The notes under the pieces: model-generated
The model's database searches: none
Told to the model about the DNA's origin: nothing
What the model saw: only the letters and a program-made list of their open reading frames with translations
From: Proteles cristata cristata
Taxonomy: Eukaryota; Chordata; Mammalia; Carnivora; Hyaenidae
Assembly: GCA_017311185.1 (NCBI GenBank)
Contig: JAESUZ010000134.1
Location: 1,204,001 to 1,268,000, forward strand
Length of the DNA: 64,000 nt
Reading direction: 5' to 3'
Translations under genes and position numbers: made by a program
Shown here: positions 11,824 through 20,796 of the stretch, piece by piece
Position numbering within the stretch: position 1 is the first letter of the stretch
Layout: every line of letters starts with the position of its first letter

Positions 11824-12790
11824 TCAGAGCATCCCCCTCAGGATTTCTTGTAGGGCTGGCTTCGTGGTGACAAATTCTTTCAATTTCTGTTTATTTGGAA
11901 AGGTTTTTTATCTCTCCTTCTATTTTGAATGACAGGCTTGCTGGATAGAGTATTCTTGGCTGCATATTTACTCTTCATCACATGGAAGATCTCCTGCCAT
12001 TCCTTTCTGGCCTGCCAAGTTTCAGTAGATAGGTCTGTCACCACTCTGATAAGTTTCCCTTTGTATGTGAGGGCCCTTTTCTCCCTAGCTGCTTTCACAA
12101 TTCTCTCTTTGTCCTTATATTTTGCCATTTTTACGATGACATGTCGTGCAGAAGATCCAATCAAGTTACGTCAGAGGGGAGTCCTCTGAGCCTCTTGTAT
12201 TTCCACATTTACTTCCTTCCCCGGGTCGGGGAATTTCTCTGCTCTAATTTGTTCCAGGACTCCTTCAGCACTTTTCCCTCTCTCTTCCTCTTCTGGGATT
12301 CCTATGACACGGATATTGTTGCGTTTGACCGTATTGCTGAGCTCTCGAATTCTTCTTTCCTGTTCCTGGATCAGTTTGTCTCATTTTTTGTCAGCTTCTT
12401 GTTTTTCTATAATGGTGTCTTCTAAATCACTTATTCTCCTTTCTGCCTCTTCAATCCGTGCATTGGAGGCCTCTAATTTATTATGTATCTCATTTATCAC
12501 ATTTTTTAATTCTTCATGCCTATTTTTATTTTCCATTCTGTCTGTAGCCATAGTTTCTTTGATGTCCCCTAAGTTTTTTTCAAGCCCTGCTATTAATTTT
12601 ACCATTATTATTCTAAAATCTTGTTCAGTTATGCTGTTGATACCTGTTTTGAGCAGTTCATTAGCTGTCATTTCTTCTTGGAGTTTCTTTGGTGGAGAGC
12701 TCTTTCGTTTCGTAATTTTAGTTAGCTTTCCGGCTCTTGTTGGTTTTAGAGACCTGTTATGCTCTGTGTTTCTATGAGCTCTGCTATATC
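11824..12790 (-). pseudogene. L1-A ORF1 (RNA-binding chaperone), broken
   Basis: ORF1 encodes the trimeric RNA-binding protein that packages L1 RNA. Readable pieces are 12671-12381 (from MTANELLKTG, with coiled-coil-like ASNARIEEAERRISDLED) and 12164-11880 (C-terminal domain: VKMAKYKDKERIVKAAREKR, TDLSTETWQARKEW). Between them an RNP-like segment can be followed. Lesions relative to L1-B: AGA to TGA at about 12380, a two-base loss near 11973 and an extra base near 11907, so the last residues are frameshifted. The reading frame stays open upstream of MTANELL to about 12790, so the true start lies at or beyond that point and was not fixed. Confidence 0.85.
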
Positions 12791-14690
12791 CAAGAAGACT
12801 CTTTGACTTTCCAGGGCCTATCCTTTCACAGATTGTTTTTTGAATGGTATCCCTCGGTCTCTCTTGTTGGGACCTTAGTTATTTTATTTTCCTATTTGTA
12901 GTGATATTTCGGACTCTTCACCTTGTGTACTCTAGCTTGTTTCTTGAGGTAGCCCTGGAAAAGAAAACAGACAGACAAACACACAGGGAGCAGGAGCACA
13001 CAAACGCACAGGCTAATTCAACTAACATGCAAAGTGAGAGGGAAAACGAAAAAGTTAATAGAAAAGACGGAGGAGGGAGGGCGAATAATAGGGAGCATAA
13101 AATACATAAAAGGGTCAAAAAGGGGAAAAGAAAAGGAAAAAAGAAGAAAACCGATGGACAAAGAACGGTTTAAAGCATATACCTGGATTTCCCAGCTAGT
13201 GTTAAATAGCCGTGTGTATGCAGTGCTGGTTGAAGAGCATAGAGAAAAAGAGAGAAGGCAGGGCGAGACGAGGCAGAATTGGAATTAAAAAGAACAGGCA
13301 GAAGTGATAAGAAGATTTTTTCAAAGAGGTAAAGGGTACAATATGGTTGGATAGGTGAGAGAAGGATGCTGGAATTATCCAGAGAAACTATATAGTCTAA
13401 TTACTCCTGAGAGAAAAAGCTGAAAATGTAGGTAGGTGTAGAATTTACATTTACAGAATGGACTTGTTGTGATTGTTTAAGCAAGCTGGCGACCAGAGTT
13501 AATCAGGTCAGTGTTTTGGGGAAAAAAAGCGAGAAAAGAGAAAGAAGAAGAAAAAAAGGAAGAGAGAAGAAAGGGGGGGGAAAAAAGAAAGAAGAAAAAA
13601 AAGAAAAAAACAAAAAAAACAAAAAAAGGAAAAAGAAAGAAAAAAAAAGGGAGGAGGGCACCTCTCAGGCAGGGATGGGCGTGGCGTGATCCGATGCCTC
13701 AGGTGGGGGTTCTGCGTTGGCGGTTGTGGGGAGGAGAGTGAGGGTGCTCCAGTCCCTTCTTGAACCCCGCGCTGCAACTCGCTTTTTTTGGCGTGTCAAC
13801 TCCCTGTTCCGGGGACGCAGCTGAAGTTGGTTGCACTCTTCAACCCAGGCCAGTTCCAATCTCCAAATCCCAGTCCGCACGCCCCGCTGAAATTGCCTTA
13901 GACACAGCTTCCCAGACAACCCCCTCGGGCCATTGCAGACCCCCTGCCGAGCTCTGGGGGCGGAGTCAGAATCGCTGCTTCCTTCTCTGGGTCAGGCTGG
14001 CGCGCATGCGCGGGCGCTTGCCTGCCGGGTGTGCTGAGCCCGAGTTCGCTGGAGTGAGGAAAACCGGGTCCCTCTATGGCTCGTCACCCGAAACACGAAG
14101 TCACAGGCAAATTTCCCAGTTTTTAGCTCTTTGCCTTCCCTCTCGGGTCCCAGCCAGCCAGCCAGGAGCGCAGACGCCCGGTGTCAGCACGGCTCTTTCA
14201 GGGGCCCCAGTCGCCCTGGAGCTACAATGGCGCCAGGCGCCCCGCCGCTCTGAAATCCAACCTCCAGGAGCGGCACAAAGAAGCAGTTTGTGTGCTCAGC
14301 CTCCCCCAGGACCAGTTGGCGCGAGGGGACCTGGTGTGCAGGTATTTGGCAAGTACGGTCTTTCTATGCACCAAGCGGACGTTCCCCCCCCCCCCGAGTG
14401 GAGGTTTTTCTGTTTCGGACCGTCTCCTTTTCCCCCTCTCACTCCCCGTAGAGGTTAGAGGGTAGAGGGGGATCGCCTCCCACCCTGGAGTCTCCGATCC
14501 CGGCCTGATTTTATCTTCCCCGGTTCGCACTCACGTTAGAAGGCTTTCTCAGTGGATTCTGCGTCCTTTTTCTCCCAGTCTCTCAGGTTTTGTAAGGTTT
14601 CCAATGGCTTCAGATGTTTTCTGTGTAATGTATGGGCGCGAGTGCAAGTACGGAGCTCCTTACTTTTCCGCCATCTTGCCCTCTCCCCTC
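12791..14690 (-). promoter_or_regulatory. L1-A 5' UTR / internal promoter region
   Basis: About 1.9 kb upstream of ORF1 in L1 sense. The outer part (13670-14600) is GC- and CpG-rich, unlike the surrounding DNA. Two recognisable motifs: a YY1-type CAAGATGGCGG (minus strand, 14668-14678) beside the 5' end, where primate L1 also carries a YY1 site, and an NRF1-type palindrome GCGCATGCGC at 14002-14011. A long purine tract (plus strand) lies at 13517-13655. Promoter activity is inferred from position and motifs only. Confidence 0.7.
13517..13655 (+). repeat. Polypurine tract in the L1-A 5' UTR
   Basis: About 140 bases composed almost only of A and G, with rare C, in mixed GAA/AAG/poly-A units. 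In L1 sense it is a polypyrimidine tract. The matching tract in L1-B (45186-45298) is shorter and differs in detail. Confidence 0.9.
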
Positions 14691-14702
14691 AAAATGGATA
14701 AA
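14691..14702. repeat. 5'-side TSD of L1-A
   Basis: AAAATGGATAAA, identical to 7708-7719, directly after the L1 5' end (plus strand 'gccctctcccctc'). Confidence 0.9.
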
Positions 14703-14706
14703 TTTT

Positions 14707-15355
14707 ATCTGTTCAAAATTGCTTTGGTAAATAGTTTGTCTCAATGTGTACAATTTTTGAGAAAAGATGCCCCTGCCGCAATGCCTAAAAAGAAATATCT
14801 CTTAAGAAATTATCTAAGAAAATCCTTTTCTGTGTGTTTGTTTGCCTATACCCACTTAAAAAATGAATAAATGTGGGGTATGTACAAACAAAATGCCTCC
14901 ATATATAATGCAAGAACCACTTTGCAAGTGTGTAGGTATATTGCATTGAAACAACGTAGCAGTCCCTCCATAAATTTCTGTGCTCTCAAAAAAGCTGTTT
15001 AAACACATTACTAAAATCTTTCATCTCATAGTGATGATGGCTAAATTTATGTATCTAGTACTCACTTTACCAAACAGGTATACAGCAGTGATCTGATGCT
15101 TAGGGGAATTGAAATGAAGAACATGACTAAATGAGAGTAACAGCAGAGTTCATTTAAGCACTGGCAAACATTACCAATATACATACTGAAGTTTGCATGA
15201 TGCATCATTCTTTTAATTCTGCTTGTGCTGCATATGATATGAGGAGCAAAAACAGTACCACAGTGAGTTAGAACATGCAGCACAATATGTGTATCAGTCA
15301 GGAAGAAATGACATATGTTTAAACGTGTTATTTTAAAGCTGTGCAGGCATTTTTT
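14707..15355. other. Unassigned AT-rich sequence
   Basis: No recognisable repeat or gene. A 73-codon minus-strand frame at 15062-15283 has no supporting feature. Confidence 0.45.
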
Positions 15356-15367
15356 AATAGGTGTTAG

Positions 15368-15531
15368 GGGTTGGCTCTGTCAGTTAGGGTCTGACTTTGG
15401 CTCAGGTCATCATCTCGCAGGTTCAAGTCCCTCATCAGGCTCTCTGCTACTAGCCCAGAGCCTGCTTCAAATCCATTGTCCCCCTCTTTTTATGCCCCCC
15501 ACCTCTAAAATAAATAAACATCAGGTGTTTA
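15368..15531 (+). mobile_element. Degenerate Can-SINE
   Basis: Diverged head ('ggttggctctgtcagttagg'), body 'ctttggctcaggtcatcatctcgcagg', tail 'aaaataaataaacatc'. Imperfect TSD AATAGGTGTTAG / AATAAGTGTTAG at 15356-15367 and about 15535-15546. Confidence 0.88.
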
Positions 15532-15546
15532 AAAAATAAGTGTTAG

Positions 15547-16109
15547 ATAAATTCTGGTATGTCCTTAAATCATTGGTAATTAATCAATCAGGAAACTATG
15601 TATTTTGATCTAGATAAGAGGAAAAAACTTTAAAATAACAAAAGTTTATCAAACACATAATAAAATATCCACAATGTAAAATTATTTCTTACATTTGCAT
15701 TAATTTCACTTTTTAAAGTATCTAACTAGTAGATGTAGTTTTCTACTAGTTACAAGGGAGGTAATGATGAAGCCCATATTTGGTAATCTCATGCTGATTA
15801 TATTTTTAAAACCTAGTTCTTGTGTTCTTATGTAGTACACCTGGATTTTATGACAATTTTCTGAACTGTCTCCATCTCCTTTAAGTTTTACCCTACCTGA
15901 TCATCCTGATTTTTATGTCATTTCAAATCAAATATCAGTGGTTTACTTTTTTTTTAGTGCACAATACATAAACTCACATTAACATTTATTTGTAGATATC
16001 AGAATGAACATGGGAAAATATGTGATCTTTATTAATCTCTTTTATCAGTAAACTGAAAGACGCTGTGAAGAATTTTTTAGAGATTCTTTATTTAAAAAAT
16101 AACTCCTTC
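15547..16109. other. AT-rich sequence with nothing recognised
   Basis: No open frame or repeat signature supports a call. Confidence 0.45.
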
Positions 16110-16289
16110 GGGTGCCAGGGTGCCTCAGTCAGTAAAGAGTCCAACTTCAGGTCAGGTCATGATCTTGTGGTTCATGAGGTTGAACCCCCTGTCAGGCTCT
16201 GTGCTGACAAGCTCACTCTGCCCCTCCCCTGCTTGCACCCTGTCTCTCTCTCTCTCCCTCAAAATAAACATTAAACAAAATTAAAAAAT
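16110..16289 (+). mobile_element. Degenerate Can-SINE
   Basis: 'gggtgccagggtgcctcagtcagtaaag' head, 'aggtcatgatcttgtggttcatg' body, TC-run and 'aaaataaacattaaac' tail. Part of the middle is deleted. Confidence 0.88.
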
Positions 16290-17097
16290 ATTTCTTGCAA
16301 AATATTTTTCTCAAATAATTACAGCAAAGCTCTCTTTTCTTAAACATTTTAAGGATTTCTTATTTTTAAAAATGCATATAAATGTTAATATTTGGGACAA
16401 GTAACTTATGCCTTCGAAGTTAGCTTACTAGCATTAGCATATTAATATGTTTTAATGTTAACATATTTTAATAAATACATTCATTAATATCCATTAATAT
16501 TGACATATTAATTTAATATGTCAATATTAACACACAATTATTAACATTAATAATTTTATACCTATTATGGATCTCTGATATTATACTGAGAAAACAAAAA
16601 ATGAGAAAGTTATAGGATAAAGTAGTGATTTAAAGGTAGATTTAGACATGAATGCTAGTTATCATACATTTTCTTATCATTGAATGGTATATTAGTATGT
16701 TTTTTTATGACATAAATGTTAACTTAACATTGTATTATTAAAAGTTAATTATTTATATAAAATGTTTTCCAATTAAACATGAAAGACGCCTCGTAATTTT
16801 ATTTCAAACAAATAAAGATAAGATTATCTTACTAAAAATATGGAAAATAAATTAGGGCTATGATTTCTCTGCTCAAAATGATTATCATCATTATAAATTG
16901 TACATCACAAGGGTATTAACACCTACCCCTTCCAACTTGTCATCCAATGAAGATTTACTAGTGACTTTACACTGTCAGCAGCTGAGTAATCTCCAAAAGT
17001 TTTGGAGAGTTTCTTAAAATATTTGTTAATCATTTATATTTTGATGGGTTATTTGCACTTTCTAGGAGGAGAAAAATTACTATAGAAAGTGGCTAAT
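16290..17097. other. Very AT-rich unassigned sequence with a palindrome
   Basis: Rich in 'attaat' and 'taacat' words. Contains the inverted repeat described at 16494-16530; otherwise nothing recognised. Confidence 0.5.
16494..16530. repeat. 37-bp near-perfect palindrome
   Basis: Arms TTAATATTGACATATTAA (16494-16511) and TTAATATGTCAATATTAA (16513-16530) are exact reverse complements, 18 bp each, separated by one T. It is almost entirely AT, with a single G/C pair set per arm. Confidence 0.95.
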
Positions 17098-17162
17098 AAA
17101 AAGGAGTGATCATCATCGCTTCTCAGCCTTTTGGCTAAGATCAAGTGAAAAAGGAGTGATCA
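17098..17162 (+). pseudogene. U2 snRNA 5'-fragment retrocopy with 15-bp TSD
   Basis: Bases 17115-17147 match the first 33 nt of U2 snRNA (ATCGCTTCTC-GCCTTTTGGCTAAG-ATCAAGTG) with one G-to-A change at U2 position 11. The copy stops at U2 nt 33 and so lacks the branch-site-pairing region and the rest of the RNA. It is flanked by perfect direct repeats AAAAAGGAGTGATCA at 17098-17112 and 17148-17162. The A-rich start of the repeat fits L1 endonuclease-type cleavage. No separate poly-A tail is present. It is non-functional as snRNA; the origin by L1-type reverse transcription of a truncated RNA is inferred. Confidence 0.93.
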
Positions 17163-17563
17163 GTAAGGAAAGAATGATTAGTGCTTTTTAACATATTTTC
17201 AGTGGCTGATTTCTAGAATAAGTAAGTAAATTTTATTGGATATTGGTTTATCATTTAAAAATTCTAAAAATACTCCCTGAGGGTATAGATCATTAACTAC
17301 ATTGTGCTAGAAGATAAATAAGAGTGATACTTGTTTAATTTCACACTCCTTGCCTGTATGACATTATAAATAAAATTATTTTAAATGTGTTTATATAGCA
17401 TTTAAAATTAATGAGTTTAGATTTTTTATTGATATATTTACTACCTAAATTTCTTGTATTATTTGACAAAACAGCATGCAGAAGAAACTCTATAATATTT
17501 GTCTCATGTATGAATGAGAAGATAAAGTCTGAAATGGGATATAATTGGCTTTCCAAAAAGGAT
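17163..17563. other. AT-rich sequence with nothing recognised
   Basis: No repeat or coding signal. The 71-codon minus-strand frame at 17341-17556 has low complexity. Confidence 0.45.
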
Positions 17564-17581
17564 AAAAATTAATATTTCCTC

Positions 17582-17748
17582 GGGGCGCCTGGGTGGCTTA
17601 GTCGGTTAAGCGTCCGACTTTCATTTAGGTCATGATCTCGCAGTTGTGGGTTCGAGCCCCGCGTCGGGCTCTGTGCTGACTGCCAGCTCAGAGCCTGGAG
17701 CCTGTTTCAGTCTGTGACTCCCTCTCTCTCTGACCCTCCCTGCTCATG

Positions 17749-17782
<34 letters not shown>

Positions 17783-17802
17783 GAAATAAATAAAACATTA
17801 AA
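17582..17802 (+). mobile_element. Full-length young Can-SINE with 18-bp TSD
   Basis: Intact head, CpG-containing 'cgagccccgcgtcgggctctg' core, long (TC)n and 'aaataaataaaacatt' tail. Perfect TSD AAAAATTAATATTTCCTC at 17564-17581 and 17803-17820. Confidence 0.96.
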
Positions 17803-18038
17803 AAAAATTAATATTTCCTCTACACATATAAATCTTCTAGCATGTATGATTCTGTTTAGATCTTTGGATAATCTTTTTCTCACTCTTAGCTCCTTAGTCT
17901 CAGAAATGTGTGTTTGTTATTTCAGTACCAACTACTACCAGAGAATCATTTCCTTACTAATTATCTTATGGTAGAGCTTTGTACAAGAATTCAAAAATCA
18001 TGTAAAGGTTTATCGATATTAATAAGGATGATCAATTT

Positions 18039-18249
18039 TTAATTTTTTAAATTTATTTCTGAGAGAGAGACAGAGCATGACCAGTGGTGGTTCAGAGAGA
18101 GAGGGAGATACAGAATCTGAAACCGAGTCCAGGCTCTGAACTAGCTGTCAGCACATAGCCCGAGGCGGGTCTCGAACCCACGAACCGTGAGATCATGACC
18201 TGAGCCGAAGTCAGACACTTAACTGACTGACCCACCCAGGTGCCCCAAA
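18039..18249 (-). mobile_element. Can-SINE with 12-bp TSD
   Basis: T-rich tail, GA-rich stretch, head ending 'cacccaggtgcccc'. TSD GATGATCAATTT at 18027-18038 and 18250-18261. Confidence 0.93.
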
Positions 18250-18281
18250 GATGATCAATTTAAAAATTAGTAATATAAAGG

Positions 18282-18446
18282 GGTGTCTCAGTGGCTCAGT
18301 TGGTTAAGCATCTGACTTTGGCTAAGGTCATGATCTCACAGTTCGTGAGTTCCAGCCCTGCATTGAACTCTGTGCTGACAGGTCAGAGCCTAGAGGCTGT
18401 TTTAGATTCTGTCTCCCTCTCTCTCTGCCCCTCCCTGGCTCACACT

Positions 18447-18504
<58 letters not shown>

Positions 18505-18545
18505 AATAAATAAACGTAAAAAATATTTTAAAAAAAATTGTGGAG
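18282..18545 (+). mobile_element. Can-SINE carrying a (GT)25 microsatellite; first of a serial array
   Basis: Head 'ggtgtctcagtggctcagttgg', older body, then the TC region replaced by GT repeats at 18451-18501, then 'aaaaataaataaacg' and an A-rich tail. It shares the outer TSD of the array (18262-18281 with 19005-19023). Confidence 0.92.
18451..18501 (+). repeat. (GT)25 microsatellite
   Basis: Pure GT dinucleotides in the simple-repeat zone of the SINE, a position where Can-SINE TC runs often convert into other dinucleotide repeats. Confidence 0.97.
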
Positions 18546-18787
18546 GGGGGCGCCTGGGTGGCTCAGTTGGTTAAACATCTGAGGTCGGCTCAGGTCATGA
18601 TCTCACTGTTCGTGGCGTTCGAGCCTCGCTTCGGGCCCTGTGCTGACAGATAGCTCAGAGCCTGGAGCCTGTTTTCCTTCTGTGTCTCTGTCTCATGCTG
18701 ACCCTCCCCTACTCACACTGTCTCTCTCTCTCTCTCAGAAATAAATATTTAAAAAAAATTTAAAAATTAATAAAAATATAAAAATTA
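18546..18787 (+). mobile_element. Can-SINE inserted in the previous SINE's tail
   Basis: Complete head 'gggggcgcctgggtggctcagttgg', body with CpGs and A-rich tail. It directly abuts the tail of the SINE at 18282, with no intervening unique DNA. Confidence 0.93.
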
Positions 18788-19004
18788 GGTGTGCCTGGAT
18801 GGCTCAGTAGGTTAAGCATCCAACTTCGGCTCAGGTCATGATCTTACCGATCAGGGTTCCAGCCCTGTCTCCGGCTCTTTGCTGACAGCCAGCTCAGAGC
18901 CTGGAGCCTGTTTCAGATTCTGTGTCTCCCTCTCTCTCTGACCCTCCCCTGCTCACTCTGTCTCTCTCTCAGAAATAAACAGAACATTAAAAAAATTTTA
19001 AAAT
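18788..19004 (+). mobile_element. Can-SINE, third of the serial array
   Basis: Head 'ggtgtgcctggatggctcagtagg', body 'ccagctcagagcctggagcctg', tail 'agaaataaacagaacatt'. Followed by AAAAATTACTAATATAAGG, the partner of the direct repeat before the first SINE. Confidence 0.93.
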
Positions 19005-19023
19005 AAAAATTACTAATATAAGG

Positions 19024-19574
19024 AGAAGATACAGTAGGCTAAAGTACCCAAAGTAATTAGCAATATTAAACTCATACACACTACACAAATTATATTTATT
19101 TATTTTTGTTTCTTTGTGATATTTATTTCTTTCCTATATGAAGTTGGACAAGAGGAGTAGTTTCAAATTACATTAAATCATATATTAATTTCATGAAGAT
19201 TTCTATAAATTATAAATTCCAGCTCAAGATGAAACTTTTGAGGATGATATAACCCATTCTTATTTCTATGTGCAACAGTGATATTTCATTTCATAATTGC
19301 ATAAATATCTCTAAGCTTTTCACTTAGAGTCATATTAGCCCAACTCCTGACTATCTCATACAATTATTAGTTACATAAATGATGCAATTATGATTTTTGC
19401 AAGTAGTTAAAAATCTGGAAATTTAGAAATGTTGTGTTAATATTTATTCATTTGTTTGGGAGTTGGAAAATGGTAATAAACTGATATGTTCTGATATATT
19501 CCATAGGTCACCATTGTATAAATAGTATTTTGCCACATTTTTGTGGTATGTTAAGATACAGAAATAGAATATAC
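19024..19574. other. Unassigned AT-rich sequence
   Basis: No recognised repeat or gene. Confidence 0.45.
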
Positions 19575-19765
19575 CAGTCATTCTCAAATTTAAGAGTGCA
19601 TCAGAATCACCTGGAGAGTTCATTTAAAGCAACAAAGAGATTGCTAGGCTCCAATTCCAGAGAATTTGATCCAGCAGGTGTGAGATGGGGTGTGAGTCGT
19701 GCAGGTCTAAAAATTTTTCAGGTGTCGCCTATGCTGCTAATTTGAGCTCACACTTTGCAAACCAA
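19575..19765 (+). mobile_element. MER5-type nonautonomous hAT DNA transposon remnant
   Basis: Starts 'cagtcattctcaaatttaag', continues 'gcatcagaatcacctggaga' and ends with a diverged inverted partner near 'cacactttgcaaacc'. The terminal wording and length of about 190 bp are typical of MER5A/MER5B (Charlie-derived) elements. It encodes nothing. Confidence 0.8.
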
Positions 19766-20130
19766 TAAACAACTTATTAGTCTATTAAAATGAGGGCAGA
19801 ATTGTTTCTGCCCAGCAAATCTGAATCATAGATAGGGCTGACAGTCCTATGTTTTCAGATTAAAAGAAATTAACTACTATGTCTGGGAATTGTTATTATT
19901 TATACTCTAAATATATGATAAATAACGCATGATAAGAACCTATTTGACGAGGTTTAACATTTTAACTCTTCAGTTTAAAGTAATTAAAGTTAGGGAAGAT
20001 TCCCAAAATAGTTGGATTTTTTTCATAAATAAGACTCTTTTCCACATGATGCATGAAATTTAAAGAATGTCAATAAAAATTAACACCAGTATTGAATACT
20101 TCTTCTTGAACTAAAACGGGTATTCTCACT

Positions 20131-20293
20131 TTGGGGGGAGGGAAAGAGCAAGCAGGGGAGAGCAAGACAGAATCTTATACATGCTCCAGGCCCAGTACAG
20201 AGCCCAACATAGGGCTCAGTTTCACAGACTGTCAGGTCATGACCTGAGAGGAAATTAAGAGACAGACACTTAACCAACTGAGCTACCCAGGTA
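20131..20293 (-). mobile_element. Degenerate Can-SINE
   Basis: GA-rich 'gggagggaaagagcaagcagggg', 'gctccaggcccagtacagagccc', head 'ccaactgagctacccaggt'. Diverged, tail region poor. Confidence 0.88.
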
Positions 20294-20305
20294 CAGATAT
20301 TTTTA

Positions 20306-20384
20306 TTTTATTTTTAAATGTTTGTTTCTTTATTGAGAGAGAGAGACAGAGAGTGCATATGAATGGGGGTGGGGGTGGAAGCAG

Positions 20385-20419
<35 letters not shown>

Positions 20420-20516
20420 TCAAGTAGGTTCCGCTGCTATCAGCACAGAGTCTAACTCAGGGCACGATCTCAGGAACCCTGAGATCATGACCTGAGCCAA
20501 AACTAGGAGACGCTTA
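20306..20516 (-). mobile_element. Can-SINE with truncated head and expanded GA run
   Basis: T-rich tail, two GA-rich runs, 'gatcatgacctgagccaaaa' and 'gacgcttaac', but the outermost head is missing. Imperfect TSD ACAGATATTTTTA / ACAGGTATTTTTAA at 20293-20305 and 20517-20529. Confidence 0.88.
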
Positions 20517-20546
20517 ACAGGTATTTTTAAATGTTAACTGCCCATA

Positions 20547-20778
20547 GGGGCGCCTGGGTGGCTTAGTCGGTTAAGTGTCCGACTTTCACTTAGGTCATGA
20601 TCTCGCGGTTTGTGGGTTAGAGCCCCGCGTCGGGCTCTGTGCTGACTGCCAGCTCAGAGCCTGGAGCCAATTTCAGAGTCTGTAACTCCCTCTCTCTCTG
20701 TGACCCTCCCCTGCTCACACTGTCTATCTCTCTCTCCTAGAAATAAATAAAAATATTTTAAAAAAAACTAAAAAAAAT
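20547..20778 (+). mobile_element. Young Can-SINE with 18-bp TSD
   Basis: Complete head and CpG-rich core ('agccccgcgtcgggctctg'). TSD AAATGTTAACTGCCCATA at 20529-20546 against AAATGTTAAGTGCCCATA at 20779-20796, one mismatch. Confidence 0.95.
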
Positions 20779-20796
20779 AAATGTTAAGTGCCCATA

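Larger units (their letters stand above)
7720..14690 (-). mobile_element. L1-A: near-full-length feline L1 retrotransposon, inactive
   Basis: In L1 sense (minus strand) the element runs from its 5' end at 14690 through a CpG-rich 5' UTR, ORF1 (ending 11824), a 46-nt spacer, ORF2 (11777-7925), a 3' UTR of about 200 bp, an AATAAA signal (plus-strand TTTATT at 7737-7742) and a short A tail at about 7721-7728. TSDs at 7708 and 14691 show one complete insertion. The right flank reads TTTT/AT at the inferred nick, compatible with the L1 endonuclease preference. Both ORFs are disrupted (see separate entries), so it cannot move by itself. Its close similarity to L1-B over nearly 7 kb places both in one recently active feline lineage; the subfamily was not determined. 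Confidence 0.97.

Noticed and set aside
12918..13173. Short frames upstream of L1-A ORF1 (both strands)
   Set aside because: Low-complexity Lys/Glu- or Ser/Leu-rich translations of the L1 5' UTR; no start or domain evidence.
13760..14458. 232-codon plus-strand frame as a host gene
   Set aside because: It lies entirely within the L1-A 5' UTR in GC-rich sequence and is only partly kept in L1-B. It is reported only as a speculative antisense frame.
17115..17147. Functional U2 snRNA gene
   Set aside because: Only the first 33 nt are present, with no downstream RNA body, no 3' box and TSDs showing a retro-insertion.
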